Source of the DNA: Linnemannia hyalina
Taxonomy: Eukaryota > Mortierellomycota > Mortierellomycetes > Mortierellales > Mortierellaceae
NCBI GenBank assembly: GCA_019671135.1
Contig: JAHRHY010000019.1
Coordinates: 868,001 to 932,000, forward strand
Direction: 5' to 3'
Length of the DNA stretch: 64,000 nucleotides
Position 1 is the stretch's first letter. Each line of letters starts with the position of its first letter. Made by a program: the position numbers and the translations under genes. The notes under the pieces are model-generated. The model was not told the DNA's origin. It saw only the letters and a list, made by a program, of their open reading frames with translations, and did not search any database. This document shows, in pieces, positions 36,281-51,200 of the stretch.

Positions 36281-39200
36281 AAAAAGCTAGCCTTCTGCTT
36301 AGTATCTAGGATGAAGGGAAGGGGAATGATTTCTTTGTTTTCTCGATCGAAAGACACGCAGGCTATTTTGTGTTAGTGTCCGAACACAACCGCACCATGT
36401 TCTCTTTTGAGTTGATAGGGACACAAGGGGCTGGATAAGCCAAAAAGGATTGCGTCACGAAGAAGGAAGTGGAGGAACAGACGGGAGAAAAAAGGTGATT
36501 GGTATTGAGGTCCAAGAGAAGAGAGAGAAGGAAAGGATGGAGTAGATCGCCCAATTGAATAGCCCATAAAGTTACAGTTTTTTTTTATTTCGAAACCGAC
36601 TCAACTCCAACCATCCGAACAACTGATGCTCAAATCTTTTTTTTTTGTTGAAGAGCGTTGACTCCTATTCTTCTTTTGTTTTTCTCCATCCATGAAGAGA
36701 GGGTGAGAGAGGATGAGTAGGTTAAGGCACCGCCCCGGATGCCCTTTGGCCTGTCAATTCTTCTTTTTCTTCTTGTGGGTTACTCTATGTGTCGTCCCTC
36801 AACCCCCCCGCTTCGTTCAATAGGATGTCTTCCTTCTCACCCACTTTACTCTACTCTTTTGTTTTCCCTCTCTTGCTCCCTGGCAGGCAGTCAATCACAC
36901 CCTTGAACGAGACACAGCATTTTTCTTTATGTTTGTGCCTCTAATCTGATCGGGAATAAGGCAAACTATGAATTCTCATAGCAACAAAGACAAACCAGCT
37001 TCCCCGCTTTTTTGTTGCCTTTCATTCACTCACACTCACTATCCCTTTCACCAATAGGGTCTCTCAAAGGGACGTACAAGGGAGTATGTACAAAAATCCC
37101 ATCCGTCTCTCCCTTTCTCCTTTCTCTTTCTCTTTCTTACTCTTTCTCTCGCGTCCTGGCGCTCGTCATCTCCGACCAGCCCCTTTCAGGAAATAAAAAG
37201 AGCTACTTCGGGTCTGGTACCTTCCATTTGATAGTTGACCGTCCTATCACCGAATGCCGACCATGTTTTATTTGTTCTCTCGGTTCTCCCCTTCCTCGCC
37301 CTTTTCATCAATTCTAACTACTCGTTGAGCTTTTGTTTGTTTGTTTGTTTTGATCGTGTCAACCGGACAATTACACTTTTGCACTTTTGTGATCTTCTCT
37401 TCTCCATGAATCTTCTTTTTATGTTTATGTGCTAGATACTCAAAACGGTTTCTCGGAAATATCGCATGGTAGGCTATAGTTTGTACACAACACTGATCTT
37501 ATGCCTGACTGGTTCCCTGAAGGTTCCTGATTAATATTTTTGCCGTACGCGAATGGAATTTCTCCTCATTCGCCCATTGTTTTGATTGTTCTTGGTTCTA
37601 TTGTCATACTCATACACGCACGTCTGTCTTCCTTTTCGTTCGCCGACTGGTACGTTCGTTTCTACGACAACGATTAGATAGGTGGAAGAGGAAGGGAGAG
37701 GTCTGATGGATGTTGAGAGGAGGGATTAAGGATCGGATGCGATTCAAAGAAATCAGAAAACAAATGGTTGGTTCGGTTGGTTGGTTCATGGTTGTGGTGC
37801 CTTTCTCATACACTTTAACAAAAGAACACTAGATAATGCTGCATATACATTGGACTGTTACCCTTTTAGATTACAAAGACAGTGTGCTCTCGCAAGCTTC
37901 ACATCCCACCCAGCCCTTACTTCCATCAAAAACAACCAAACTCTCATACGCCACCTTGTCAACCGTGTGGGGAAAAAGTGCGCCAAAAGGGCAGAAAGAA
38001 ATCTGTGTAGGTTAGCGGTGGTCCGAATGACTGGTCACTCGCAAAATGAGAAAACAGCAGAAATATCCAGAAAGAGGTGGGGCACTCTGTCGGAGGTGCA
38101 GTAGGAAGGTGGAGAATGATTGTCCACTCTAGCCTGCTTTTGCTGTGTTTTTCTTGTATTCACTTGTGTGCAGCGTAGCGCTTCCTCCTTTCTCCCTCCC
38201 CTGTCCTCCCTCACGACTCGACCCCACTCATATCTTGGCTTTACGCCCAAAGACTAGCCCTTTTCATGAAATACTCTAGAACAGAATATCCGACCGTAGT
38301 TTCCAAGGGGAAAAAGAGGTAGGCTGCGAGAGCATTCTTCTCTCTCTCCCTCTCACTCTTTTGTGTGGGCTCATGTCCAAAAGCAACATTAAGAGTCTCT
38401 TGTCGCCCTTCCCTCAAGCCACCTCACCCAGCGCCTCTTCCATCCCCTCGCCCTCTGTTGTTCATATCCACCAATCGCGATAACCCTTGAGTAGAAAAAC
38501 AACAATGGTTTGTCATCTTGCAGAAAAAAAGAGAAAGCCAAGAAAAATAAAAGCACAAGGACACCTCCAGACAGGGGGATAGAGAGAGAAAAAAAGGGAG
38601 AAGGAGAGAGCCCTATATTTTGGGTCCGTCTCAATGCAGTAAAAAAATTAATGCAAATGTGCTCTCTCACAGCCGATCGCCTCTGCTTGGTGCCCGGCTG
38701 TATTTTATGCGTTGTCTTTGTCCTCCTTCTATTCATCCAATCACTTCATGCTCTTTTTTCGGTTCTGGATGCAGTCCATTTTTTTTTCCATTCATTTCAT
38801 TTCGCTTCGCATGTTCATGCCGTCTCGGATTCACCCATAATTTGTTTTTGCTTTGCGCCAACACATGGCGTTGAGTTGGAACAGAGGTCATCCGTTCATG
38901 GTACTAGTTCATAGCATTATTTCTCTCGAGGCGTTGTTCAACGTGAGGGTAAACAATGTTTCTTTCTCTTCATCTTCTTTCACCTCTCGTTCTTATCTCC
39001 TTCCCTCCTTACTCCAACCATCTCTTGAGCATGAGCCTTACTCGTCTAACACCTTGTCCCCAGGAGCATGCAGACTCGTTGTTTGCGTTTTCTTTTTGCT
39101 GATCAACCTACAGCTCCAAAGGTACAATCAGTAACTGATAAAACAATTAAAGTTTTCCTTAATTTTTGATTCAGGACGTTTTTTTTAATCACTTAACTTC

Positions 39201-40733
39201 TTTTCTGTCCATCTGCTCACATAAAAACAAAGTGATCGAAGACAGGCAAGTTAAGAGAGACAAACAGGCTTAACGCCTTTTTTTATTTTCCTTGCTTGCA
39301 GGGAGGGGTACATGCAAGGATGTACGCCCTGTTGTGTGTTTTTTCTTTCTTTTTTGTTGATGTTCCTGCTTCTGCTGCGTGCATATGAGCTGAGCAAGTT
39401 GGAGAATACTACTGTATGAGACAGGACAGGCCCGAGGTGTGACAAGGCCATTTTCTTCCTACCCCCATTCTCTTTCTCTCTCTCTCTACCCTTTCCGAGA
39501 GCCACAGAGGAGCCAGGGCTGCATTGCTTAGCGCAAAATGCATCAGGCGCTCTCTGCGCACCTTTTCTTTTCCTACAATCCAAGAGGTGAAAATAAAAAG
39601 TCTAGAGCGTTAAAGATCGGATGCTATTTATTTTCTCCACTCTTCCAGGCAGACACATGCTACCTTTTTTATTAACTTCTGGAGCGTTGCGTAGTCCAGT
39701 CCACATTTATTTTCACGATCAAGGATGCCATGTGCTCAGGGAGAGCCATGAAAGCATGTGTGGGTTGCCAGCATGGAGGATCAAAGGTATAATAAAACAC
39801 ACAACGTCCAAACAAAAAACAAATGCATGCTCGGACGTTCTGGATGATTCCTGACACATAGACAATCCTTCTCCCTTACGAACCATAACCATAGAGATTT
39901 ACCTTTTTCTTCATCCTTCATTTTTCAATGCTCCCTTCGTCTCGCACGCTCTTTTTTTTTCGAGTGAATGAAATATACTTTTGCTTGGGTAGATTAACAA
40001 GCTCTTGCAAAATGAAAAGGGTCAGATGTATCCTCAAAGAGGAAACCATCCACTTCCCACCTCATCCGCCCACTCAGAAAAACAAAAGGGCCAAAGCAAA
40101 GCAAGCAGGTCAGGAAAAAATGGCTCTGCCCATTATTTTTTCCCAAACCTTTTCATTTTTTTTTCCATTGGAATGTACTTCTATCCCTATCTCTCTTGCA
40201 GTTAGTTTGGGCAAGCGCTCTCTTTTTCTTTTTCGTGACAGAAAATCTCCGGGTGGAGGACCTAGACGGGTCCCAATTGTCTTTTTCGAAATTTTCCCAC
40301 AAGCTTCATCCACACCCTACCTTTCCCGACCCCGTCTCGAACCCCCTCTCTCTTTTTCTTTCTCTGCCTTGCCTTGCCAGTCTCTCTGTGGGCTCTTTTA
40401 ATTACTGTACACAAACTAGCCCGGATAGCTGGCGATGGTAATGATGATGATGCAGATAATGCCGGTCCTCTGCCATCTCACAAAAAAAAAAATTACCACA
40501 GGTCCATTGGGTGTGGGAAGTCTTGTTCCCGAACTAATCAATTCTGTCGCTAGCAAGGATTGTAAAAGTGGAGGGGGGTGATGGTCCTAGAACCATGGCA
40601 AAAGGTTGACAAAGCATTTAGCTCACACTAGGCGAACCATCCAGAGGAAGAGGAATAGGAAAAAAAAATTGTGTCGTCATGAAAAACTCTCTTTTTCAGC
40701 CTTTTGCATTCTTCTTTCGACACATCATAGCTT

Positions 40734-40766
<33 letters not shown>

Positions 40767-42597
40767 AGACTGTACAACAAAGGATATGTAACAACAACGG
40801 ATGGTTACATGGATGCATGTCTGTTGTGATCAGTCGGTAGGCTACATTCTGCAACGCAAACATCGAATAAGGGAATTTGCTCCCGAAAGGGGAACAAGGA
40901 TAACCAACAACAACAGCAGAAAACAAACAAAGAAAAAGGGTCCAGAACAGCTCCATTTCTCACTCTTTTTCGCGAAAAACAAAACAGAGCTACAAAAAAA
41001 TAGAAGGGAGAAGGGCTCTCCAAGGCAGAACAAGGGGCAGGCATGCGCTCGAGAAAAAAAAAAGGAAGAAAATCGGTACTCTTTCTTCGGTACCCTCCCT
41101 CTCTAGTGTTTCTCACTCATCCCATCCCTCTTTCATTCGCTTTTTTTTTTTTTTCTCTTTGCCTGCTTGTTTTTCTTACTTGCACTCCCTATCGCTGTTT
41201 ACCTTTTCTTTTTCCTTCATCCATTTTTTTCTCTGACTCCGCTCAAGCATCTTCTCCTCTGGCCCTGCTTCTCCATTGCAGAAGAGAGCAAAAAAAAAAA
41301 CATCCAAGAAAAACGGAGAATTATTTCAAAAGATCCCCAGTCCCAGTCTTTGTCCCAGTTCCAGGCAAAAGGTCAAGAGTCATGCTAATCTTTACGGGGG
41401 CGGGCAAACAAATAATAAAATAAAATAAAATAAAATAAAAAAAAACCAACAAAGTAGTTAACGGTTAACGCTCTCCACTCCTCTTCTTGGCTCTCTCTCT
41501 CTTTCTCTCTCTCTCTCGCTCGTTCTCATTGTCTCTTCGCTGCCTCTCAATTGACCCCGCCCCACCGACTGACACAAAAGAGCTAGCGCGGTTCGTAGCG
41601 TGGAGAGAACAATCATTATTTTCAATAAACGCAATTTACGACAATCCAACCTATCATGGCTGCTTATCTCTTTAACTCCTCCAACTCTCACCCCAACAAC
41701 AATAGCAACGCGATGTTATGGTCTTGGATGAGCACAATTCCTGAAAGGAGTACCTTCATGTTGCTGAAGGGCAAAGGAGAAGGAGGACATTACAATGAGG
41801 ATCCAGCCGGCCCCTGGTGATCTGTGATTGGATCCGCGGAGGTATGAATTATGGCCAAAAAAAAATGAGACCGGGGTTGTCTGTCTCTGAGTTGTTGTTG
41901 TCCTCCTGTTTGTTATCTAACCCTTCCTCCTGGCCCTGGAATGGATCCCCGTCAGGCAACCACCTTCACTTGAAAGAAGTACAAAATTAGAAGGGGGACA
42001 CCCCCTTGGCAATTAGGAGGAAGTGACTGTGGAAAAAAGAGGGCGAATAGCGGACAGGTGGGATCACACCATTTTTCCTTATTGAACAAATCAAGTCGAA
42101 TGGAAGGGTGTGAACAAAATGTGGGTGAAGGGTGGCTATTACGAGAACAATTCACGCCATGTCAATGGTGGACTGAGAAATAGAGGAGGAATAATGTAAC
42201 AGAGCAGTGAGACAAAGGGATGGGTCCATGTGGGGATGAGTACAAGGGAGGAAAGATATGTCTGATTATGCATTTGTTTCTTGCTTGGGCACCTGGTTCT
42301 ATTAAGTGAAAGGGGAGAAAGAGTGCAAAAGGTAAACCGTCGCAGTGTGGGTTGGGTATGTACACTGCTGCAGGTATATTTTCCTGCTGATTGCAGACTG
42401 TTGTCAACAAGTCTACAGAATCACACTTTTTATTCCCCTACCGTAACTAGACTTCACTGAACAACCTTTTCGGCTCATTGCTTTCCCGAGTAATCAAACT
42501 CATAAACTCATACATCCGGCTCCTCCTTGACATCCTCCTACTCCTCCTCCTTTTAACTCTCGATCCACGTCACTCCACTCTTGATCTGTCTGCTCTT

Positions 42598-43301
42598 ATG
42601 TCTCAAAGCCAAAGCAAGAATAAACAAGATGCCGAAGACGAACACACTGCAACCTTGCTTCAACCAAAAGTTTAAAGTAAAAAAATTCCGACAAAGGAAA
42701 CCCTAATTGTGAAGAAGCGTTAACGCAAACAAATCGCTTACGCTGGAAGGTTTGAGTGCATATAAGGATTTTGGCTTCTTCAACGTCCATTCCTTTTACC
42801 ACTCTGTTTCTACCAATCTAGAGTCCACTGACCATTGACGTTTGATGTTCTTGTTTCGCATACATTGGCTTAAACTCCTAGATAACTTCCTATTACTCCA
42901 ATTATCACTCCAAAGGAATGATCACATCCTCATTGTTGTTGATCCTGCTGTTGGCTAGGAACGTCTAGTACCAATTGCCATCAAAAGAGCGCGAGTGAAA
43001 GCGAGTGAGTTGTATGGTTTTTGTTTTCTTCTAGACACCCTATGAGCGTTGATATCCCATCTCATCCCTCCCTTCATTCTGTAGGCAAGAAAAATATCAA
43101 TTGCTTACCGAAGGAAGAAACAATGGGCCAATTGGCGAAATGGTCAACAAGACAGGAGCAGGTAGTGTTGGTAAAGAAAGAAGCGGCACCAATGGACGGT
43201 TGTATCAGAAACATCCTGGGTTCATGAATATTTTTTTCGTCGATCCAATCATGGCAACATTTACCCTTACTCTAACCTTCCCAGTCTTTTACTTATGGTA
43301 A
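42598..43301 (+). CDS. candidate small gene inside the 20 kb region
   Basis: A CT/CA-rich leader (42480-42597) runs into ATG 42598. This opens MSQSQSKNKQDAEDEHTATL, which meets a stop at 42673 unless spliced. A convincing exon lies at 43085-43301 after acceptor TTCTGTAG. It reads QEKYQLLTEGRNNGPIGEMV, then KTGAGSVGKERSG, and ends in a hydrophobic tail FFVDPIMATFTLTLTFPVFY. Composition is protein-like, unlike the surrounding low-complexity frames. The linking intron or middle exons could not be fixed; the donor after the first exon would be the weak GTTTAA. No family is recognised. Confidence 0.3.
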
Positions 43302-46300
43302 GCCAAATCTGCCCTCATGTGCCAACGTTTGCTATCCTGTGAAAAATGACAGAGAGAGGGTAACGAGAGAGGATAACCAATCAAGTATTCGGCCAAACGG
43401 AGAGTTTTGCCCTTCTTTTGCCATTGTAGACAATGTGAATGTGAGGCCGAGGGAGTAATGAGTTATGGCCCTTTGGAGTGAATAGGAGGTTTTTTCCCCT
43501 ATTTGTTGTTTGTTAAGGGGGAGAAAAAAAATGACGTCGATAAAAAATTCTTGTACCTTTGGTGGAGATGCACGGTGAGCAAGCCAGCCCCACTCCCCGC
43601 CCTATTATTTTTCGTCCCGAAATCCTCCTCGCCTCTTCTTTTTCATCTCAGGCCGTATGCCAGAAACCCCACTTCCATCAGACACTTTCGTGAGATTGCG
43701 GGAATAACGCGGTATGACAGCGCTCTTTACTTTTCCTCCCTTGTTTACATTGACATGGTATGTATATTCACCTCCTTCCTTTGCTCTGTTTACAGTCCTA
43801 ACGTTCCCTCTCCAAAGCGCCATGCGACCCATCGTCACTAAATTTTTTTTTCGCCTTCTTGCCCAATGAGTGGTCCTTTGATTTGATTGGCTCGATGTAC
43901 AAATCCAAACTCAGCGGCAGAACGTTGGTCCACGCCAAGAATAAAACAACTTCGACCCTCTGTCTCTTCGGATCTCATTTGGATTTGTTCCCCAGATTGA
44001 TGCCAACACCGCACAAACCCACATAAACAAACAAACAAACAAACAAACAAATAACATACCCCTGGGCTTTGCAAGTTTTGAATAAGGAGAGACACAGTGC
44101 AGACAGACGGATCAATAATGGAAAGAGAGACAACAAGAGGCGGAGAGAGAGAGGGAGGGACAGTTGGGGAAGAAGGATGCAGGCAAGTAATAAACAGCGC
44201 ATACGCATACACAGACAAAGACGACATCAACACCTCGTTGCTGTAATGCACGTCAATTAGTTCATAATAATTAGCAAAGCAAACAACATACATCCTTCTC
44301 TCATTTGCCCACTCTCTCTCTCTCTAACGTACCCACTATTCATATCGAACGGTTATTACAGCAATTTTTATCACATCTTGTATCCATTCGTCCATCCATC
44401 TTGATCTGATGCACTCCCGGTACCATGTCGATAGTACTCGACCTTGTCTGCTTGTCTGCATCGTATGTCGGTCATCTATCCTTTTCTGCTCTTCTATCTA
44501 TTCTCGATGTGCGTCCATCATGCAGTCAACCCCCTTTTCTCGCTCTCTGCTCTCCCTCGTTTTTATTTCTCCACTTCACCTCCCCATGCCGTCGACATCA
44601 ACAATACTACCTGTATTACGCAGTTCCATCTATTACTAGATCTCTCTAGTTTGTTCCTTCTTCCTCTCCGTTCTCTGACAAACCAGTCGGTTAGTCAGTC
44701 CAGATTTGCCACGTTGTGTTTTATTTTCTTTGCATGAGGTTGAAGAAATTTAAGCCGAATTGTCGAGCACACTCATCCAAAAGGACAGAGCTTCTCTCCA
44801 TGTGGCAAAATAAACCCCGATGGGAAACATTTAATTTAAAGGGGGAGGATCGGGATAAACAATCTTGCTTTGGAGGTCTGGAGAGACAGAGGGGAGATGT
44901 GTGCACCTTATTTTATTTTTTTGTTGGCCTGTGTGTTATCGAGACATCGAGGTTCTGGGTAGTGAAGTAAGCATTAGGGGAGGGAAGGGAGGGAAGAGAG
45001 GAGGCTAAAAGTCAAAAAGGCACTTTGAGAAGTGAAAAGGCAATGGGTGAAAAGAAGAATGAACAAGGACGGGAAACTTTCACTGACGTAAGGTTTGAAA
45101 GTCAGTTCCAGGAATGAATGATTTGAAAAACGTTTCTTCTTTCAATGGTACAATGATGACATGGATAAATGGATGAATGGATGAGTGGAGTCGCGCCCTT
45201 TTATGGACTGGATCATTATGCAACTTCGCGTTCTTTGATGGAACGGAGAGGAAAGGTATTGGGCATTGTGAAAGAAACAAGAGAAAACAGGGAGCATTTG
45301 TTGTTGCTGGTGATGGTCGAGGGATATCGAGAATGGGGAGGGGGGAGAACGAACCTTGGAGGAACGGAGCGACAATGCTAATCGCTTTCAACTGTCCCAG
45401 CACTATCGTTCTCCTTTTTGTTCATGCACTTCCCCTTCAACCTAGAGAATAACACATCATCCAAACTCCTCTTCTTTGCTCATCCCCTACTCACTTCTTC
45501 ACCTAGAGGTGTGCTAAGCAAACACACAAACACGCTCACCTCACTCTTCACTCCTCACCCATCCGCATCCCAACTCGAACACCTAACCCTAACCATGTAC
45601 TTCTCATCTATCCATAAATATCTAGAATCCTTTCAAAATCTAGATCTGGGACCTCACTCTTTCCATACCATCGTTTCGTGTTTTTCCAAGGGGTGGAGGG
45701 GTGAAAGGCCAATATGTTACTCTCAGAAAACTTTATTGAAATTGGCAATGAGCAGACACATCCGGGAAAGTGGAAAGGTCCAGCCCATCAAACCAATCAG
45801 CATCCTAGGATACTGTTAAGTTAAAGCGTCCGCACCAAAGAAAAAAAACAAGAAGCGATCAGGGGTGGGGAGGCAAAAAAGGTAAATGGGATGGGATGGG
45901 AAGGATGGATAAAGAGCGTGAGATATGTATGTGGAGAAGAGAGTTTGCATGAACGAAACGATAGAGTCCATGGAAACACAAGGACGCAAGGATGTTTTTG
46001 TCTCTTGGTCAATGTAGTACGAAGGCCCAAGGGCGCAATGTAACAAGCGAGCACAACTAGTGAGAGAAAGGCAGGATCGACAGTCAGGGTTCGTGTTCGT
46101 GTTGTTCGGAGTTTGACGTTGTTGGTTGGTTGTGTATTTCTCCGTTAATGCATTGGAAAAACGTAGGACAATAGGACTAGGGAGTGGATCCAAAGAAAAT
46201 GGCGATGGTTACCCTGACCGAGGTAAGGACATAAACTAGGGAGTCAAAGGGATGCGGGAGTTGTGAACAGAGGATGATGGATCGACCTAGCAAAACAACA

Positions 46301-47358
46301 ATGAGTAATAGCTAGTCTTTTTGGCATCGGCATTGGAACACGCAAGCAAAAAACGTGTACTTGTTCCAGGACGGATGACAGGGCCAAAAAGAAAATCAAC
46401 ACTTTGAAGGACTTCTCTTAGAACGCGTGGTACAACCTACAAACAAACAAAAACAAACAACAACGACATCATTGTTTCTTCGTTTTTCCTTTTACTCCGA
46501 AGAAACAAAAGGGCCAGTTCCCGGGCCAGTGAACAAGAATGGAGTCATCATGAATAAGTAAACGACCGGTCTACTTGTCATTCAAAAAGAGGAGTTCAGA
46601 TTTTTTGGAAAGCAACAGATCGTTAATCCAAAAGGAGTCGTAGCCGAAACGGACAAATGCCTACATGTAACAAAACAAACAAAACAACCAAAACAATAAA
46701 CAGGGGTGAAGAGGCGAAAGCAAAGGGTACTCAATAGGCCATATAAACACGTTTTGTATCTCTTATGTTGTTTGTGAGCAAAATAAAAAGGTAAACAAAG
46801 AGAAAAATCTTTTCTCCAAAGGATGGATGGCTGGAGGGCGAGAAGAATGGATGGAGACGATGGAAAAGGGCAAAGCGACAGAGTGGAGCGGAGAAGGGAA
46901 TTGCGCACGCACAAACAAACAAACAAACAAAAAATACCTCTGCAAGGGCCATGTACAGTGGAGTACAGCCATCCCATTTTTGTCCAACCCAGACCCGAGG
47001 CTCAACCTTCCTTTGCTTGCTTCCCATGCTCGAAGGAAGGAAGGGGAGCGGTCTTTGGAATTCTGCTGGAAATAGATTATTTTCTTTGTTTATGCTCGGG
47101 CCTCTTTTATCACTTCATTACTCAGGTCAAGAGAAAAATGATGGTGAAATCATATGTTAACAACTGACTGCGGGAATGAAGACGCAGATCTCAAAGAGAG
47201 ATGGAGAGATGGAGGAAGCACCAATAAAAAAATTTCATTCTGCTATTAACGCGTCGTGGTTTCGACGATTCATAATGTGGCTGCGTATCGTTCATCGCAT
47301 ATGCACATGATGTTCAAAGACAAACATTTACCGGTGCAACTGACTCTTATTTACAGAT

Positions 47359-48214
47359 ATGAGTGCGAACAATAAGAAGGGATCTAAATGGTTGATCAGA
47401 ACAAGGGAACGCAACAATAAACCAACCCATCTCTATAAAAAAAACGATGGTCCACCTCCCACCTCCCTGATTGATAGACTTGGTCGCGTCACTTTCGCGT
47501 GCAAGAATGTACCTGAATTCCCATCAGGGAGGTTTCATCACTCACTCCCTCTTTTCCTTGTGCAGTTCCTCGTCTCATTCAATGATTACTACGGTATGCA
47601 AGTGTGCCTCCCTATGGAACCTTATTTTTTACGTATCCCTCATTCCCTCCCACCGGCTCCCTCTTTTTTACGTTTTCGAATAATTTGTTCCATCCAGGAC
47701 AAACATAACTGAAGCACAGGTTCCATTGACATCCTCAGTTACTCATTCTAGGAAAGCCCTTCCAAGAAAGAACATCCTCTTTCGAGTTATCCCTTCTTTT
47801 TCTTCTTACAGACGTTCGTTTGTAGAAGATAGAGGTCATTACTTACCCATTCAGAAAGCAGGGAGTGAGTGAGAGCCTGAATGACAGCAATCAATACAGG
47901 ACCCAGACCGGGAGGTGTGACCGATTAACTTGTAGGATGATGATGAACAATATATTAGTCGACAAAGTCGCATTCCATATTTTTGTTGATCAAAAGAATA
48001 ACGTGTACCAGACTTGGTTAGCAAAACAGAGTCAAAACCGACAACAGGCGAATCTATATACCAGAACGACATGGCGAAAAGCGGGGTCGCTCCACGACGT
48101 CGTTTTCGAGAAATGGATGAACGAGAAAATTTAGGAGAATACAAATGCGCGTTCAATTCAAAGAAAGCAACGGGCCTCGGTGTAGTAGCACTCATCATCG
48201 ATTCCTCTCCTTGA
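47359..48214 (+). other. two protein-like small frames, uncertain
   Basis: ATG 47359 begins MSANNKKGSKWLIRTRERNN and stays open for 117 codons. ATG 48071 begins MAKSGVAPRRRFREMDEREN and ends ..SKKATGLGVVALIIDSSP at 48214. Both have non-repetitive composition, but no family, no shared splice path and no transcript evidence are available from sequence. Confidence 0.15.
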
Positions 48215-51200
48215 GCCCCCTTAAAAATATTCCCGGCCAAGAATATCATGATCTCTCTACTCCTTTCGATTCATTCCCTTTTCTTTATGTTCTGATCAGC
48301 AAAAGTATAAAAAATCTCAATGTCCAAAGTTTGTTCCGTACCCTACCCTTGCCTTATCTTGTGAAACGTTCTTGGTAATTGACTTTTTCGATGTGGAGAT
48401 GGAGGAGTTTAACTCTCTGGAAGCTTGGACTATGCACGGATCAAGGAAAGGAGATGGAGATGAGAGGATGTGCAGGTTTTGATAGTATTCGACAGTGTTA
48501 CCGGATCTGTGGGCTATAGGGAGTGAATAGGAAATTGAAACCTGATCAGCAGTCCCTAGCCTCGTCCTCTTTAAGTCTGCGCCACTCCTTCTATCCTCTC
48601 GCTGTACGGCCGGCAAAATATGGAAGGTTTGCATCCGGAATGAAATGAGTGGGTGTCAGAGAAAGGGGGTCATGCGGTAATAAGAATAGTGGGAGGGAGA
48701 AGGAGGGAACAGAGACCGGGGGATTCATGGCCAGTCATGCGTTTAGATGGGAAATGATATGCCCTCTCTTTGTCACAATTTATTATCGCATCGACACATA
48801 TGGGCAGAGAGAAATATCAACAGTGAGGATAGGATGCTTCTCACTCTCCCTCTCTCTTCTATACCCTTTTGGACATTAGATCTATCCCTCTCTATTGTTG
48901 TTGTTTGCCCGGTCGTGAGAAATCGAGATAGGAACTCTCTTTCTTTCTTTTTCCTTCTTTCATTAATTAAAATTGCATGTCCTCCCACAAAACAATGACA
49001 AACTCAGATAGCCATTCTGCCTACCTACATCCCTTTTTGGTTCACATCTTGAAAAGAAAGTACAAAAAATAAAATTCTCCGGAGAAAAAAAAAATGATAA
49101 TCTCTAATTAACGAACCAAGAAAAGGGCCATCTGGACAGGGAAACGACGAGAGGTAAGGAAAGCGAAAAAAGAAAACGAAAAGTGGAAGGGAAGGAAAAA
49201 GAAACAGCGAAACATCCACTGCTAGAAAAAAAAGGGGGGGGGGGGGGAGGAAGAGGCAGAGGGGCGGAATAGGGTGCAGAAATTGATCTTGTTGTTATTG
49301 ATGACCCCTTTGGCCGTGTTGCGTTGGAGGTGTTGTTGACACCAACCCTTGTTTTTTGATGTTTTCATCTTGTTTGCATCCCCGCACAATTAACATGGAA
49401 AGAAGGTCCTTTGGCCAAGGAGCATGTCAATCAGTCTATCCATCGCAGACCGTGAGGCAGCGTGAGAGGGGAGAGAATCAGGTCAAGTGGCCGGTGTTGT
49501 ACTTTCTCTTCATATCGCCCTCCTGCTCTCAGTCTTTTCCTTTTCTCCGGGTTGGGAGTCTGGAGGAATTAATTCAGGATGGTCATCATAAATTAATCTT
49601 ACTTTCGTACGTTCATTGGCGGCAGTCGACATAGTTTCAGCTAACTTTCTCTTTATTTCTTACTCTTTTTACCCTATTCAATAATTGAATAGGGTGGCAA
49701 GTTACAGGTCCATGGGGATCTGTGTTAACGAAGTGTATGAGAGAGGAGCTGCTATTCGTGTTTGTTCAGTTCTCTCCTGAACAGATATGGTGCACGATGA
49801 TGATGAAAGAAAGGAGGAGGAAGGAGCTAGAAGGAGCAGGAAGGAGAGAATAACGAGTGTGTATGTAAGTGTATGGTGTTGAGGTTCCTGGAAATAACAA
49901 AAGAAAGAAAAAACAGGATGATGCACATTATGCACACACAACCAAACAAACAACAACAAAACGGGGAGGGATCCGTCAAGCTGAATATCAAACTGACAAT
50001 CCATTCACAAATGAGCTGCGAATGAATGAGTGACAAAAAAAGGGGGCAGAGATTATCGGCGATGACACTGACTGAATAGAGAATTAGTACGGAGGAAGAA
50101 AGGGACGAAGGTCAGTGGGAAGGAGATCATCATCCTATGACGGGCTAAAAGAAATATTTGTTGTTTTCACAAATAACACAGCGAGTGGAGGACTGACAAA
50201 AGGGATACAAAGGGATGTGCAAACACATACACATAGAGGGAGAGAGAGTGAGAGGGCAAGAAAAAAAAAGGGATGTCAGGGAGGGAGAGGAGATGTTGTT
50301 AACACTTTCTTGGTCCACATCATCGAATCTTTTGGACCTCGAATGCTGCCACTCTTTCTTCTCCTACAACTTACCATACCTTCTCTCCTTCTCTCCTTCT
50401 CTCCACTCTCTCCCATTTTCGTCGTCGCCGTCGTCTCCTGGGCTGTATCCCGTTTCGCCCATCCTATCCGTCATTTATCCTAACATTGTCAGTCCCTTGC
50501 GTTCTTTTTTATCTCACATCGTTGATTCGCACTTTGGTCTCCATGTCGAATGCTGTTGCTTTCTCCTTTGATGCGTCCCTTCCCCTCTTGTTATGAATAG
50601 AACGACGTCGTCATTCTTGCCCGGGAAAATCGAAGTAAGGGTCGTTGGCAATGAGAGAGAGCGAGAGTGAGAGAGGAGAAATAGGGTCCGACCAAAGCGA
50701 TAGGTCAGTCGGTCAGTTAGGTCAAGGACAGACAACTGTGGGTTGAGTGTTGATGTTTTGCTGCTGCTTCTGCTGCTGCTGTTTTGTTGATTGTTGGAAC
50801 GAGAGAGAGAGAGAGAGTGATAGGGAACCAATAGGGATATGGTTCGACCAGGTGGGTATTCAATTCCGAAAAGTTATTGTTTCTTTGAAGGGAAAAAGGG
50901 CACATAGGAATTATTCAGGGACAATTGAATGGGTTAAGAGCTGGTTTGTTGTATATCTGCGATTTAAATACTTAAAGGAAGAGAAGGGCTCGATTCAATT
51001 GAGTCCGAAGGATTTAAGAGTAAAAAAAACCTTTCCAACCGTCCATTCGTCTCTCCGTCCGTCCGATCGGGTGTGTTGTTGCCAATTCTTTCACTCTATT
51101 CTTTCTTTTCTAACATTATATTCATCAATGTTCTTCTCTTTTGGCTCGCTCACACCACATACACACTCCACGCACACACACGCTCTCTCTCTCACACGAA

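Noticed and set aside
45583..45595. Telomere-like CCTAACCCTAACC
   Set aside because: Only two units and embedded in a CA-rich leader-like stretch; no array, so not a telomere or internal telomeric repeat.
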